This document shows, in pieces, positions 13,791 to 23,529 of a DNA stretch of 45,000 bases. Source of the stretch: Trachelipus rathkii (Eukaryota; Arthropoda; Malacostraca; Isopoda; Trachelipodidae); contig JABUQX010057174.1 of the NCBI GenBank assembly GCA_015478945.1, forward strand, positions 1 through 45,000, read 5' to 3'. The notes under the pieces were generated by a model. The model saw only the letters and a list, made by a program, of their open reading frames with translations. It was not told the DNA's origin and made no database searches. Within the stretch, counting starts at the first letter, position 1. Each line of letters opens with the position of its first letter. The position numbers were made by a program, and so were the translations under genes.

Positions 13791-14170
13791 CTAAAATGAA
13801 TGTTTAGACGATGCATTATTTTCTATATATGTTTGAAGTTTAGTAAGTGCAATTTTGGTATTGCTCACAGTGTTGGCAAAGGTAAATTTTTATCATGACA
13901 ATTTTGGTTGATGTAGTTTATTTTTTTTTACGAGTTATATCGGGCCTGTGAACCACGGCGCTAAGTCTATGATGTGCGTTGAGGCGGTGTACTGTGAAGT
14001 TACCTCATGTTTGTTTGTCGTTCGATTAACAGCCTAGTTGAGGTTGTTAAAGTTCTATTCTGGCCTGCTCTCAAGTGTGGTCTTCCTTTGCGGGCTGGTG
14101 CTGAAGGAAGAGAGGGATCAGATGAATATGTCGCATCGAACGTTGTGTCAGCGATTACATGAACTGACCT
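13790..14170. other. Unassigned mixed DNA
   Basis: Composition shifts from AT-rich to moderately GC-containing by about 13940. No motif is recognised. It may be the upstream part of the degenerate element suspected at 14.2-14.6 kb. Confidence 0.5.
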
Positions 14171-14199
14171 AAGTTAGTAATATATGAAAGTGTGATAGT

Positions 14200-14600
14200 T
14201 GGAGTACTTCAATCAGAGAGTGCTTCGAGGGGTATTTGGTGGGCAATGAGACAACACGCCTCTCCCTTCCTTTCTTACGATCGCTCTTCGCGGAGAAGCT
14301 GAGGCGGAAGACCGGAAAGAAGCGGCGAGGAGGGCATAAAGCATCAACAAAGGACACCTACCTTAAGAGTGTAGAAGGCTTATATATTGACTTCAGTTGA
14401 CTCTATGCGGTTGAGGCTATGATAAACACCTCTTGGAGTGTATACAGGAGGAGCTTAAGAGCGTTTACTGCACCGGAAGAACAGCAGAGGAGGCCAGAAA
14501 ACAATTCAGGAACCTACGTAGAATTGAAAGAAGTCCAACAATAGAGCTAGCATACAGACAGAGCAGAAACCCTCAAGGAACCTACGTGACCAACGGGTAA
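14200..14600 (+). pseudogene. Possible retroelement Gag-like remnant
   Basis: A 61-codon open frame runs from 14415 to the TAA at 14598-14600. It has no ATG and is preceded in frame by a stop at 14412-14414. It encodes a hydrophilic segment containing GRTAEEARKQFRNLRRIE, followed by SPTIELAYRQ. The pattern of an E/A/R-rich helix leading into an FR-x-L-RR stretch resembles the Gag of some arthropod LTR retrotransposons. That comparison is from general memory, not an alignment. A second frame just upstream, near 14275-14340, reads LRGEAEAEDRKEAARRA and then stops, which would fit a frameshifted charged helical region of the same protein. No zinc knuckle, protease or RT is visible nearby. It could be a chance frame. 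Confidence 0.3.
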
Positions 14601-15010
14601 TGCTCACAATTCGTTCACATTTTTATTTTTAGACAGCAAGGGGCGCGGGTCTGTTCCTGTGCGTTAATGCAATGTATGAAATACCCACAAGGTATGAACC
14701 TCGATGACGGAGGTTAAGTCTCACTCCTGTTTGCTTGCGCGTGAGTGTGAGACGCACAGGGCCAGGGCCCTATGGATATCGTCTCGCCAGGTCCAAAAAC
14801 ACCCACGACCTATGCCTGAGGATGCATGTTACAAAATACCTTCCCCCTCCCTACAATTCAATGTACAGAAGCGAAAAGCCCTGTTATTGGGGTTTAAAAA
14901 ACACGACTCTCTCGTGCCGCGTGCTTAATTGTTACTGCTTAGCGTCCTCTGTGAGGGGAGTGAGGATTTTTTTCTTAAAGGAGTGAAACCACTTCTCTAT
15001 GTTTCTTTGC
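14601..15010. other. Unassigned island of higher GC
   Basis: This island follows the possible Gag-like frame and ends where TA-rich sequence resumes. Two overlapping frames of 74-83 codons at 14704-14986 show no family resemblance. No terminal repeat pairing with another part of the window was found. Confidence 0.45.
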
Positions 15011-15660
15011 GAATATTGGATGTAATTATTATTATATATATTATGGAAAATTATAATCTAATTATTTGATTCTATATTATTATATATAGTATATTATTAA
15101 TATATATGATAGTCACTTAGTTTTGTAGGGTTGATTTATTATATGGGATATGTAAGTATAGATGTTATAATTATTATATTGCTTATAGGTAGTAGTTATA
15201 TATAATAATAATTTAGTTTATTAATTTGCGTGTTGAGTGTTTCTTACTCATTTTGCGCGACAGTATGAGTGTATATTTTTATTATATTGATTATATTATA
15301 ATATATATATATAGTTTTTTTTAGTTAGGTAGTATATGTGTATTTCATTAGTAGTTAATCGTAATATAGGTAATATATAGGAGGTGTATTGAGTATAATG
15401 TATTATAGTAGGTAGTGTTTTATATGAGTATATTATTATGATTTTATTATAGTTATATAGTATTTATTATTATATTTATATTTTATATGTTATCTATATT
15501 ATCTTTGACGTTTATTTTAATATATAATATATACTATTTATTATGTATAGTTATTATTTATATATTTATTAATTATTTATATATTATATATATATTTATT
15601 TTTGGTTATTATTAGTATTATATATATAGTAGTAGTTAGTAAGTTGGTAATTAGTTGTGG
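15010..15660. repeat. TA-rich low-complexity block
   Basis: TATA and ATTATT units are interspersed with G-containing steps such as TAGTAG and TTAGTTAG. C is scarce on the plus strand and nearly all GC content is G. No gene or RNA is visible. Confidence 0.8.
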
Positions 15661-16290
15661 TGTGTGGTTTGTAAAGATACATAAAACTACAAAAAATATA
15701 AAACGTTATTTAGATATAAATGTGAAGTAACATATCAAAATATTGAATATTGTAAATTTTAAAAGTTATCGCACCCAAAAGCAGAAGGGTCCTCATTTCA
15801 GTCCGTGTCCAGAACGGTAACGAATGGGAAGTCGTTTATATCAAATTGTAATATAACTTTTACTGATGTTTAAAGAAAATAAATGTACAGCTATTTGTTG
15901 GTTTTTTAAAATTTGTAATTGATATTATTAAATAATGTGTCTATTAGATACTCATGCTAAGTATGTAGTTTCAGTTTTTATTTTGTTTAGTCTGACCTTA
16001 CTTGTTTTATGAGAGCCTTCCCTAGGGTATTAAGTCCTCTCGATCTATATCACCAAATTGAACCAAATGGGACCAATAAATATGCTTTCACGGTCCGGAA
16101 GAGGGTAGATGCAATTGAGATTAGCAATCCATTACGTTTAAAGATGTGTAATAACTATTGAAGCCATCATCCTTTGGAAGGCGGGGTCAAACTTGAAAAG
16201 TTTATCACTTCAGATTCAATATCTGAGACCAAGGATGAAGAGAAGAGGAAGAGCGGGCTTATGGGGTAGAAGAGCTAGGAATAGAGAAAG
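15660..16290. other. Unassigned mixed DNA
   Basis: Moderately complex sequence lies between two TA-rich blocks. It contains an 8-bp palindrome, CCCTAGGG, at about 16019-16026. A stop-free frame covers about 16152-16300 and encodes a basic stretch (LRPRMKRRGRAGLWGRRAR), but it matches no family I recognise and ends in TA repeats. No annotation is justified. Confidence 0.45.
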
Positions 16291-16571
16291 TATATATAGT
16301 ATATATAAAATATTTTATTGCTTATTTTGTGAACTACTTGGGGATATTTTTATTTATTATATATAGGAGCCACTATCTCCTTATCAGTGTATTGTGTTTA
16401 TATAGGGTGAGTATTATATATTAATATGAGTATTGACTTATATTAGTTATATATTAGTTTATATTAATAATAATAATTAGTTTTTTATTATATATTATTA
16501 TGTTATATATATTATGTATATTTTAATTAGAGTACTTATTTATTGTGCTTATATTTAATATATATTAGTTA

Positions 16572-16618
<47 letters not shown>

Positions 16619-17085
16619 TATATACGGAAATTAGATTTTAGATTTAGGATTTATAATTATGATTTAATATATCGATTTGGGATTTAATATATATATATAG
16701 TATATTTAATTGCTACATTTTAAATGATTTAGTTTTATTATATTATCTATTGGTTTTTGCTAGATATTTATGCTATATATTTGCTTCTTGCTTAGAAGTA
16801 TATATATTTTTAGAGTTAATTATGTTATATTATTTATTTATATTAAAGTATTATACTATTATATATTTTAGTATTATTTATATGTGAGTTATCATTTGTA
16901 TATTTAGGTGATTATATATATGGGCGATATTATATTATTTATTGGAAAAAGTTTTATAGGAAAGTTGGGTTAACGTATTTTATTTATTACTGGTTTATTT
17001 AGATATTTATTGAGTTTATTAATTAAGTAGCTATATTTATATTAATAATAATGTATATTGTATGATATATAATAGGTTGCTCTGT
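16290..17085. repeat. TA-rich low-complexity block
   Basis: This decayed AT microsatellite DNA includes a clean (TA)n run at about 16578-16614. A/T-rich steps with occasional G make up the rest. No coding potential was seen. Confidence 0.85.
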
Positions 17086-17109
17086 TGTATGTAACATCAA
17101 GACGAGAGT

Positions 17110-17362
17110 GTGTGGCAAAAAACAAAACCATATTTTTGTTTTCAATAAAAGGTTCCATGTTTATTTTGGTGTTATTTTTTACCGAGAGCGCGCGAGAGTA
17201 GGAGAGGATGTATATGCTAATTTTGACGTCCGAGGCAGATGATTAGTAAGCCAGCCCGAAAGATAGCTCACATTCGTCCCACCTGACCAGCTGGGAACGG
17301 CGTGAGACGATGTCTTCGACGTTTGTTTGGCGATGTGCTCTACCAGTTATGCTCTGCCGGGG
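17110..17362 (-). mobile_element. tRNA-derived SINE-like sequence
   Basis: On the minus strand, a D-arm-like block GCATAACTGGTAGAGC contains an RNA polymerase III A-box-like TGGTAGAGCAC (complement of 17335-17345). It is followed 36 nt later by a weak B-box-like GTTCCCAGC (complement of 17290-17298). This spacing fits a tRNA. The T-arm does not pair well and the sequence continues for about 170 bp as non-tRNA DNA, so a tRNA-derived SINE or tRNA pseudogene fits better than a functional tRNA. The right flank at 17370 onward is TA-rich. No copy elsewhere in the window was recognised. Confidence 0.45.
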
Positions 17363-17364
17363 GT

Positions 17365-17720
17365 GTTTATATAAATAAATATAAAAAGCATACATTTACA
17401 AATATTATATATATAATTGCATATTATAATATTTATATTAGCATAGTATATTAGTTATTATATATTATTATATTATATATAACTTATATATTATCTATGA
17501 TTGTTGTATAGTTTTGATTTATATTGAGGTGTTGAGTATTTAATGTATATTAGTATTTTATAAATAGATGTATATAAATATATAATATCATTTATATATA
17601 TATTTTTATAGAGATAGTTATATTAATTTATTTTATTATGTAGTATAGTTAATATATTATTTTATATAGTATATATATTTGAGTTATATATTGATTATTT
17701 ATATATATATATTGATTATA
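17365..17720. repeat. TA-rich low-complexity block
   Basis: TA and ATT units with scattered G form this block, including TATATATATATT at about 17701-17712. It starts directly at the SINE-like piece. Nothing else is seen. Confidence 0.8.
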
Positions 17721-18190
17721 TAGAATCCATGTTATTGTTGACTGTTTTATTAAAAATATCAACAATTAAATTATTTATTAAAATGCGAGAGAGCAGCTAT
17801 AGTTCACCTATTAGATTTAATACTTAATTGCTTATATTTAACAAGTCTATTATTGTAGGGGTGCTATAGCTCGGTTTTTGGTTATGATATTTTTTTCTAG
17901 TAATTTGCATGATATTCCAAATATTCATAATTTTACAATTTTTTCAACATCAATTTACGATATTACTAATTATGAAATATAATATATCATGATTTTATTT
18001 TAGTATTCAAGTGGAGTCAAATACTATATGCACTAATTATTGGGATGTGTTTTATGATAGCAATGTTAAAGGCATATCAGATCACAGATTTCGTAATAGA
18101 GATACAATGCTATGGAAAGGGTTTCATCCCTTTTGCTGCCGGTAGTGGAGATGAGAATTGCATATAATAGTGTTGCAAATAGAGAATGAT
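17720..18190. other. Unassigned mixed DNA
   Basis: AT-rich sequence without a recognised frame. A small inverted repeat, AAAGGG with CCCTTT, lies at about 18116-18133. It could be the left part of the adjacent GCGGAT-containing element, but I cannot show this. Confidence 0.45.
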
Positions 18191-18204
18191 ATTTTTGAAT
18201 TGTA

Positions 18205-18385
18205 TGTTTCGTATCATTCTTTTCCTACAAATTAATCGACACCCAGAAAAGTATCATACATATAGCGCTCAATAATTTTATATATCGCAACATATGCATT
18301 TAATATTGGCGGATAGCCGATGCGGATTGCGGATATTTAATAATCGTAAGTGCGGATTGGGATATTCAAATTTAATGCGGAGCTA
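18205..18385 (+). mobile_element. GCGGAT-rich dispersed repeat, copy 1
   Basis: The core at 18268-18382 contains GCGGAT-type words at 18309, 18322, 18329 and 18351, and ends in AAATTTAATGCGGA. The same order of words (TCAATAATTTTAT, then TCGCAAC, then TTGGCG, then GATGCG, then AAATTTAATGCGGA) is found on the minus strand at 41703-41815. The two are therefore copies of one repeat family in opposite orientation. Clustered short GC-rich repeats like this are common near the ends of hAT-type DNA transposons, so a non-autonomous hAT remnant is my inference. No transposase is adjacent. Confidence 0.65.
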
Positions 18386-18399
18386 TACAAAGCGCCGAT

Positions 18400-18625
18400 G
18401 CTGAATAATCATATATCACCAAATATATTATATACTATAGGTTTTGTGTATATGTAGCGTATTAACTATTTGGAGTTTTTTAGTATAATTAATTATAAAA
18501 TTGAAATTGGCCAGTATTCATCTATAGGTTGTTCTCAATTTATATATATATCATAGTAGTATTATAAATATATTAGTTATTATATTTAATAATGGTTTTG
18601 AGTTGATTAGTTGTAAAAAACGCAC
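18400..18625. repeat. AT-rich spacer
   Basis: TA-rich sequence follows the GCGGAT repeat, with TATATATAT at about 18541-18550. Nothing else is recognised. Confidence 0.6.
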
Positions 18626-18639
18626 TAAATAAACGCTAA

Positions 18640-18985
18640 GAGAGGGATAGATAAAGAGGTAAGATGATGAAAATTTTACACTTTAGATCGTGAGATATAA
18701 AAAGAGAGGGGGGAGTGCGTTACGGTTTTCGACATGGCCTTTCGTTTCTTCCTTCTATGACGCCTTATAAAAATTAAGTGTAAGATTTGCATATAATGTA
18801 ATGTATTATGTATAGTTTAATGTTAACAATGTATATATATTTTTTATTACATGATTTTGTTACAATGACTGGCGTCTGAAAAAGCCACGAGGGAGTGTCG
18901 AAACGTAAACGCCTTCCCCCCCTCTCTTTTAATGCCTTTCTCAGAAAGTGATAATTTCATCACTCTGGGTTTTTCTTTTGTATCC
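18640..18985. mobile_element. Inverted-repeat (MITE-like) element
   Basis: Two arms of roughly 100 bp face each other: 18660-18764 on the left and 18871-18968 on the right, separated by about 106 bp of AT-rich DNA. Reverse-complementing the right arm gives GATGAAA, then AAAAGAGAGGGGGGA, then GCGTTACG/GCGTTTACG, then TTTTCGACA/TTTCGACA, then GACGCC, in the same order as the left arm. Weaker similarity continues outward to about 18625 and 19000. No open frame lies between the arms, so it looks like a non-autonomous inverted-repeat element or a fold-back element. Target-site duplications were not identified. Confidence 0.7.
18871..18914 (+). ncRNA. Weak hammerhead-ribozyme-like motif in the right arm
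   Basis: The order is GGCGT, CTGAAAAA, GCCAC, a six-base loop, GTGTC, GAAA, CGTAA, ACGCC. GGCGT can pair with ACGCC (stem I) and GCCAC with GTGTC except for one mismatch (stem II). CTGA and GAAACGT sit where a Penelope-type hammerhead would place them. Against it, the normally invariant G of CUGANGA is A, and one extra A precedes stem II. Activity is therefore unlikely. The left arm holds a more degraded version on the opposite strand. Confidence 0.2.
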
Positions 18986-19129
18986 TTCTCAGAAAGTGGT
19001 AGTGTTTGCTTTTTTTCCTTAATTTATGTTCTGATTGGGTGCATGTTGAACTATGGAAGAAAGTTTTAGAGGAGTATGCTTGACATATGATAAATTTATG
19101 ATTATAAAGTTGTTTCGTTTTTTTTGCTC

Positions 19130-19215
19130 TATATATATATATATATATATATTATATTTATGTTAGTTATTATAATATATATATATATAGTATTATATTT
19201 ATATATTTAATATAT
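19130..19215. repeat. (AT)n microsatellite
   Basis: A run of about 22 bases of alternating TA at about 19130-19151 is followed by shorter TATATATA runs up to about 19210. No other feature is seen in it. Confidence 0.9.
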
Positions 19216-19333
19216 TATTAGTTTTTGGTATATTTTATTGGGCACTTATCCTTTACTTACTATTAAATCTATCTAGAGAGTTTTTTTTGTGTTTTTTTTA
19301 TATATGTTTATTCTTACGTAATTTTTTTTCTGC

Positions 19334-19359
19334 ACAATTGATCCTTTACAATCAATTGT
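19334..19359. repeat. Perfect 9-bp hairpin
   Basis: ACAATTGAT at 19334-19342 and ATCAATTGT at 19351-19359 are exact reverse complements separated by eight bases. It lies within unassigned T-rich DNA upstream of the repeat-family member at 19.8-20.0 kb. Whether it belongs to that element is unknown. Confidence 0.55.
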
Positions 19360-19439
19360 AGATGTGGTAACGGACAGTGATTTCAAAAATGATCATTATT
19401 GGACCTTTACTACGGTTTACAATCTTTTCCTGTCAGTTT

Positions 19440-20020
19440 TAGTTATTGATTATTTTTTTTTTCTTAAGAAGGTATAATCTAAGTGTCAACCGCAAAAGAT
19501 GGCAGATCGGGTCTCGTCTGTCTTTTGTTCCGGTGGTGACTACAGGGATATTGACTATTCTATTCTCTCCCTCTTGCGCGGAGCGGTTCCGGAACCACCG
19601 TGGGCGTCTTTTTGGGTGATTTGGTGTGTCTGGGGAGGTATCTTCGCGCCCCTCCCTTAAACGGTGGTTATTTATTGTAAATTTAGTTGCTCCCCTGTCG
19701 TGTTTCTCTTAATCTGAGTGGCCCCGCTAATAGTTTTTTTTGGTGTTGGTATTTTTTTTGCAGTTTTTTTTTTTAGAAATTTTTGTTTTTTTTACATTTA
19801 TGTATTAAGCTTTTTATTTTTGCTTACATATCACGCTGTAATTCCAAATATTGTAATTGGTTTTTCTGTAAGTGTGTTACTTTACAGAAGCTATTCATAA
19901 TGATAAAAAAAATTATATATATATAGTCCTATAATTTTTTTTTATGTACATTTTATCAATAAGCCTTATACGATATACTGATTAATTCCAAACTATGTAT
20001 TTGTAATGATTTCCGAGATA
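19440..20020 (+). mobile_element. AAGCTT/CTGATTCC repeat family, copy 1
   Basis: The right part, 19803-20020, has two related units. The first runs from AAGCTT through CACGCTGTAATTCCAAATAT to TTTTTCTGTAAGTGTG. The second follows a run of T and starts AAGCCTTATACG, then CTGATTAATTCCAAAC. The same two-unit arm appears at 23945-24085 and 25880-26100. A GC-richer segment with a T-rich tail (19480-19800) precedes the arm, as in the other members. I could not find a matching left arm here, so this copy may be truncated. Confidence 0.55.
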
Positions 20021-20039
20021 GATTTTCGAGTATAATTTT

Positions 20040-20138
20040 TTCCATTTTTGAAATATATATATTAAATAATATATTATTTATTATATATTATATTATATTT
20101 ATTATATTATTTTATATATAATATTATTATATTATAGT

Positions 20139-20169
<31 letters not shown>

Positions 20170-20250
20170 TTATATCTATTATAATATATATATATATTAT
20201 TATATTTATATATATATTATTTATATAATATTATATTAATAATTTATTTT
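20040..20250. repeat. (AT)n-rich microsatellite block
   Basis: TATATATA, ATTATT and TAATAT units with almost no G or C form this block. It abuts the G/T block that begins at about 20245. Confidence 0.9.
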
Positions 20251-20997
20251 TTTTTTTGTTGTGTTGTTGTTTTTTGGGTTTTTTTTTGTTGGTTGTTTGT
20301 GGGTGGGGTTTGCGTTGGTCTTGGGGTTGGGTGTTTTTTGGGTTGCTGTGGTTGGATGGTGGTGCGTGCTTGTGGTGTGTGGGGTGTGGTGTGGTGGGGG
20401 GTTAGTGGTTTGGTTGGGGGCCTGCAGTGGTCGGGTGTGTGTTTCTGTGAGGGTGGTTGGTGGTGTTTTTTTTGTCTTGTTTGGTTGGTGTGGTCGGTGG
20501 TTGGTGGTTTGTTGTTTGTGTTTTGGTGGGTGGTTAGTTGTGTGAGGTTGTTTGGTGGGGGGTTTGGGGAATTGGATGTTTTTGTTTTTTTGTTGTGGGG
20601 GGGGTGGGGGGGGGGGGGTGTGGGGTGTTGGGTGGGTTTTGGCTGGGGTTGGTGTGTTTTGGTTTGTGTTGGGTTTTTCTGCGTTGGGGGGCTGGGGTTG
20701 TTAGTGTGGGGTGTGTGGGATGGCTGTGGGTGTGTTGCGTGGTGGCGGGGGTGTGGGGGTTCCGTGGGGTTGTTATTGTTGTTGGTGTGTGGGGGTGGTG
20801 ATGTGGGGTGGGGTTGGTTTTGGGGAGGTGTGGTGGGTGGGCTTGGGGGGTGGTTTGTGGTGGGGATTGTGTGTGGGTGGGTTTTGTTGATGTGGTTGGG
20901 GGCGCGTGGTGGGTTGTTGTTTGGTTGTGGGTGTTTAGTGTGTGTGTGGTTTTGTGGTGCGGGTGTATTACTTGGGTGGAGTATTTTATTTCGTTAG
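20245..20997. repeat. G/T-only low-complexity block
   Basis: About 750 bp of plus strand consist almost entirely of G and T. The line 20581-20640 contains no A and no C at all. Runs of G reach 10, and GGG or longer runs recur every few bases. Open frames of up to 234 codons exist only because stop codons require A. The sequence could form G-quadruplexes on this strand. It may be a decayed (TG/TTGGG)-type repeat or a base-calling artefact. No protein is encoded. Confidence 0.85.
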
Positions 20998-20999
20998 GG

Positions 21000-21158
21000 G
21001 GGTTTAGGGATTAAATAGAGTATTGTGATAGTTATGTTGTGGTTATCTAGGGTTTATAGTTGTTAGTATATTATTATTAGAGTTATTTATTATACATATT
21101 GTTATATAATATATTATATATATAGTAATATAATATGAGTATATATATATAAGGGTGG
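21000..21158. repeat. AT-rich spacer
   Basis: TA-rich DNA with several G interruptions links the G/T block to the GGTTTAAACC array. Nothing else is recognised. Confidence 0.6.
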
Positions 21159-21236
21159 GATGGTTTAAAACCATTTGGTTTAAAACCATTGGTAAAAACC
21201 CATGGTTTAAACCACAAAAAAACCAATGGTTTAAAC
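21159..21236. repeat. GGTTTAAACC palindromic array
   Basis: Five near-copies of a self-complementary word (GGTTTAAAACC, GGTTTAAAACC, GGTAAAAACC, GGTTTAAACC, GGTTTAAAC) lie within 78 bp. They are joined by CAT, CATTTG, CATTGG or CACAAAA. AAGGGTGGGA immediately precedes them. Closely spaced palindromic words beside a G-rich terminus resemble the subterminal regions of hAT elements. The resemblance is from memory, and no matching far end was found. Confidence 0.6.
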
Positions 21237-21239
21237 ATA

Positions 21240-22330
21240 ATAAAACACAGGGGCATAAAATATTAGATAGAGGAGGAGATTGTGAGAGTTTTTTACTTTA
21301 TGCATGTTGATATGTGTGTGTTTCTTTGTCAAGTTTTGTTTTTGTGAGTATAGATTATTGAAATAGTATATATATTTTCGCTGATTGAGAGATATGTGAT
21401 GAATGAGGTTATATATAATTCGGTTATGAGTGGAAGAGTATATGGTTATATATATATTTTATATTATATATTATTGATGGTATGTATATATAGTATAGGG
21501 TAAGGGTAGGTATATAGGTGTATTTTTTATATAGGTGTGTTATAATATTTATGGTTTATTTTTCTATGGTAAAAATAAAAGTTTTTATAAAAGGAGTCTT
21601 ATTTTTTATATGTTAAAATAGCCCTTAATTGGTCAGGTCAGGCGCGGTTTTACAGAGTAAGCACAGGAGGCCGGGCCTCTCTCTATACGAAGGAGAGAGA
21701 GAGAAGGAGCACTAAGTAGATATAAATAATTCATTACAATAATAGGATTTATATAAATATGGAAGAGAGTGTATACAAGAACGCTAATTTTACATTTAAG
21801 AGATGCATTATTGTGGGCTCTTCGGATATCATTTTGTGTTGTCAAGGAAGAGAGCTTTCACTGTATGAAAGAAGTTTCTTCCCTCCAAGATAAATTAATA
21901 TTATTCAATGCTGTTTTTAGAAAATTCCATCTCATCTAAGGGACTACAGAAACTTGTAATTTTTACCTTTGAGTAATTTTGCACCATTGTTGGCAGAACC
22001 CCAGCCTCATTAAAATTGGGCAAGAAAATCTCAATTTTTCAAAAAAAGTAAGATTTTAAATAATATTGTTATTGTAATATATTAAATAATAATACTATGA
22101 TAGTTTTTATAGTAGTATTATATATATATATATTAAGTATAATATATTTATGGAGAGTTTTTTGTGGGGTACTTATTATATAGGTGGATTGGTGAGAGTG
22201 ATGTTATCTGTATATGGGTAATTAGTATTTAGTTATAGTAGTAGATGTTATAGAGTAGGTGTTATTGTTATATGTTAGTAGGTATGTTAGGAGGTTATTA
22301 GAGATATATTATTTATAGTAGTAGATATAG
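21240..22330. other. Unassigned mixed and TA-rich DNA
   Basis: The first part to about 21620 is TA-rich with G interruptions. The island at 21630-22045 is more complex and begins with CAGGCGCGGTTTTACAG on the plus strand, slightly reminiscent of hAT termini. A 70-codon minus-strand frame there (21633-21845) has no family resemblance. From 22060 to 22330 the sequence is again TA- and G-containing low complexity. Confidence 0.5.
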
Positions 22331-22331
22331 T

Positions 22332-22438
22332 TAGGTGAAGAAGAGAGAGAGAGGAGAGTAGAGATAGAGAGTAGAGAAACAGAGAGAACAGAGAGAGTAG
22401 AGAGAGCAGAGAGAGAGAGAGAGAGGAGAGAGAGATGA
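22332..22438. repeat. (GA)n / GAGAGTA polypurine tract
   Basis: GAGA, AGAGAGAG and AGTAGAGA units fill about 105 bp with few pyrimidines. It is a compound purine microsatellite. No gene is associated. Confidence 0.95.
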
Positions 22439-22439
22439 G

Positions 22440-23525
22440 TAAGTTATTACAAATTTATCTAATTATGATGGTTTTGTTAATAATTTTGTTAGTTGTAGAT
22501 TTTTGAAGGCTTTTAATAAGTGGAACCATTTTCGGTGAGAGAGAGCAACTTTCAAATGGAGAATGGAGGGACAAGAATGGATTTAACCTTTAATTTCGAA
22601 TATATTAATGAGAACACGATATAGGCGAGAAAGTTTACCTTTTTTTAAATTTCTGCGAACTGAAATGTTGGGATCTAATTATATAAATTCATTAAATTGT
22701 AAAAACATTAGTGACCTTTATACAACAGAAATCATAACATTTTCGCTTAAGCGAAAAATGCAGACATCGGGGCCTTGGGAGGCAGAAGTTTCTTCTTAAG
22801 GGACCTTCCTACGAGGCAAGGTGCTAAATTATTATCAAACTCAGCTATATTAAAAGGGAGCGCAGAACTTCTCGGGGAAAAGGGGGTTGTAACCATCCCG
22901 TAGACAATTGATCATGTGTTATGTATTTGTAAGTTAGTATGACATGCATTTACATCAAAATATTTTGTATTTCTATAAAATAGGTGTGAGGTGTATTGTG
23001 CCATCCTACAGTTCTCCTTTGAGCATATAATTGGTTTTTATGGGTAATCTTTAGTTTGCCTTTCAAACTCGGATTTTATTTGAGTTGAGGTTTTAATAGT
23101 ATGTAAGGAATTTATTTGTGATGTAAAGCAATATTTGCAATCTTCAAGAACTTGATATAGTTTGTTTTGTTTATGTTCCACATATCAACAAAGCAGTATG
23201 GATGTGGTACGTCAAAGGGAGGTGTTCGAACTTAATTGTGCATGATTCCTTGTCCTTTTTTTAAATTGTGTTTATGAGAAATTGGTATGAACTTTATGAT
23301 TTCGACAAGTAGGTGTGGGTACGTTGTATTTAATTTTGGTCTTTTAGTATACGGAATTTATTCGTTTCAAAATAAATAGAAATGAGGGGTAATTTACGTT
23401 TTATTGATTATGGGATTTTGGGAGAATTATAGTAGAACGAGCTGTTTACAATAACTTAAAAGCAAAATATCAGAAAAGAGGGCCTAGGAGCAGATTACTC
23501 GAAAAAGTATGACAGCTGTATGATG
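22440..23525. other. Unassigned mixed DNA
   Basis: Non-repetitive AT-rich sequence. The 63-codon frame at 22608-22799 and shorter frames match nothing I know. A 12-bp palindrome, TTCGCTTAAGCGAA, lies at about 22742-22755. No promoter or splice structure can be argued from the sequence alone. Confidence 0.5.
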
Positions 23526-23529
23526 TCAG

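Noticed and set aside
20293..20997. A 234-codon open frame rich in G, V, W and C
   Set aside because: It lies wholly inside the G/T-only block. Stop codons need A, which is nearly absent, so the open frame is a composition artefact. All three forward frames are similarly open.
21640..21850. CAGGCGCGGTTTTACAG as the terminal repeat of a hAT element with a coding frame at 21633-21845
   Set aside because: The resemblance is limited to one end, no reverse-oriented partner was found, and the frame has no transposase motif.
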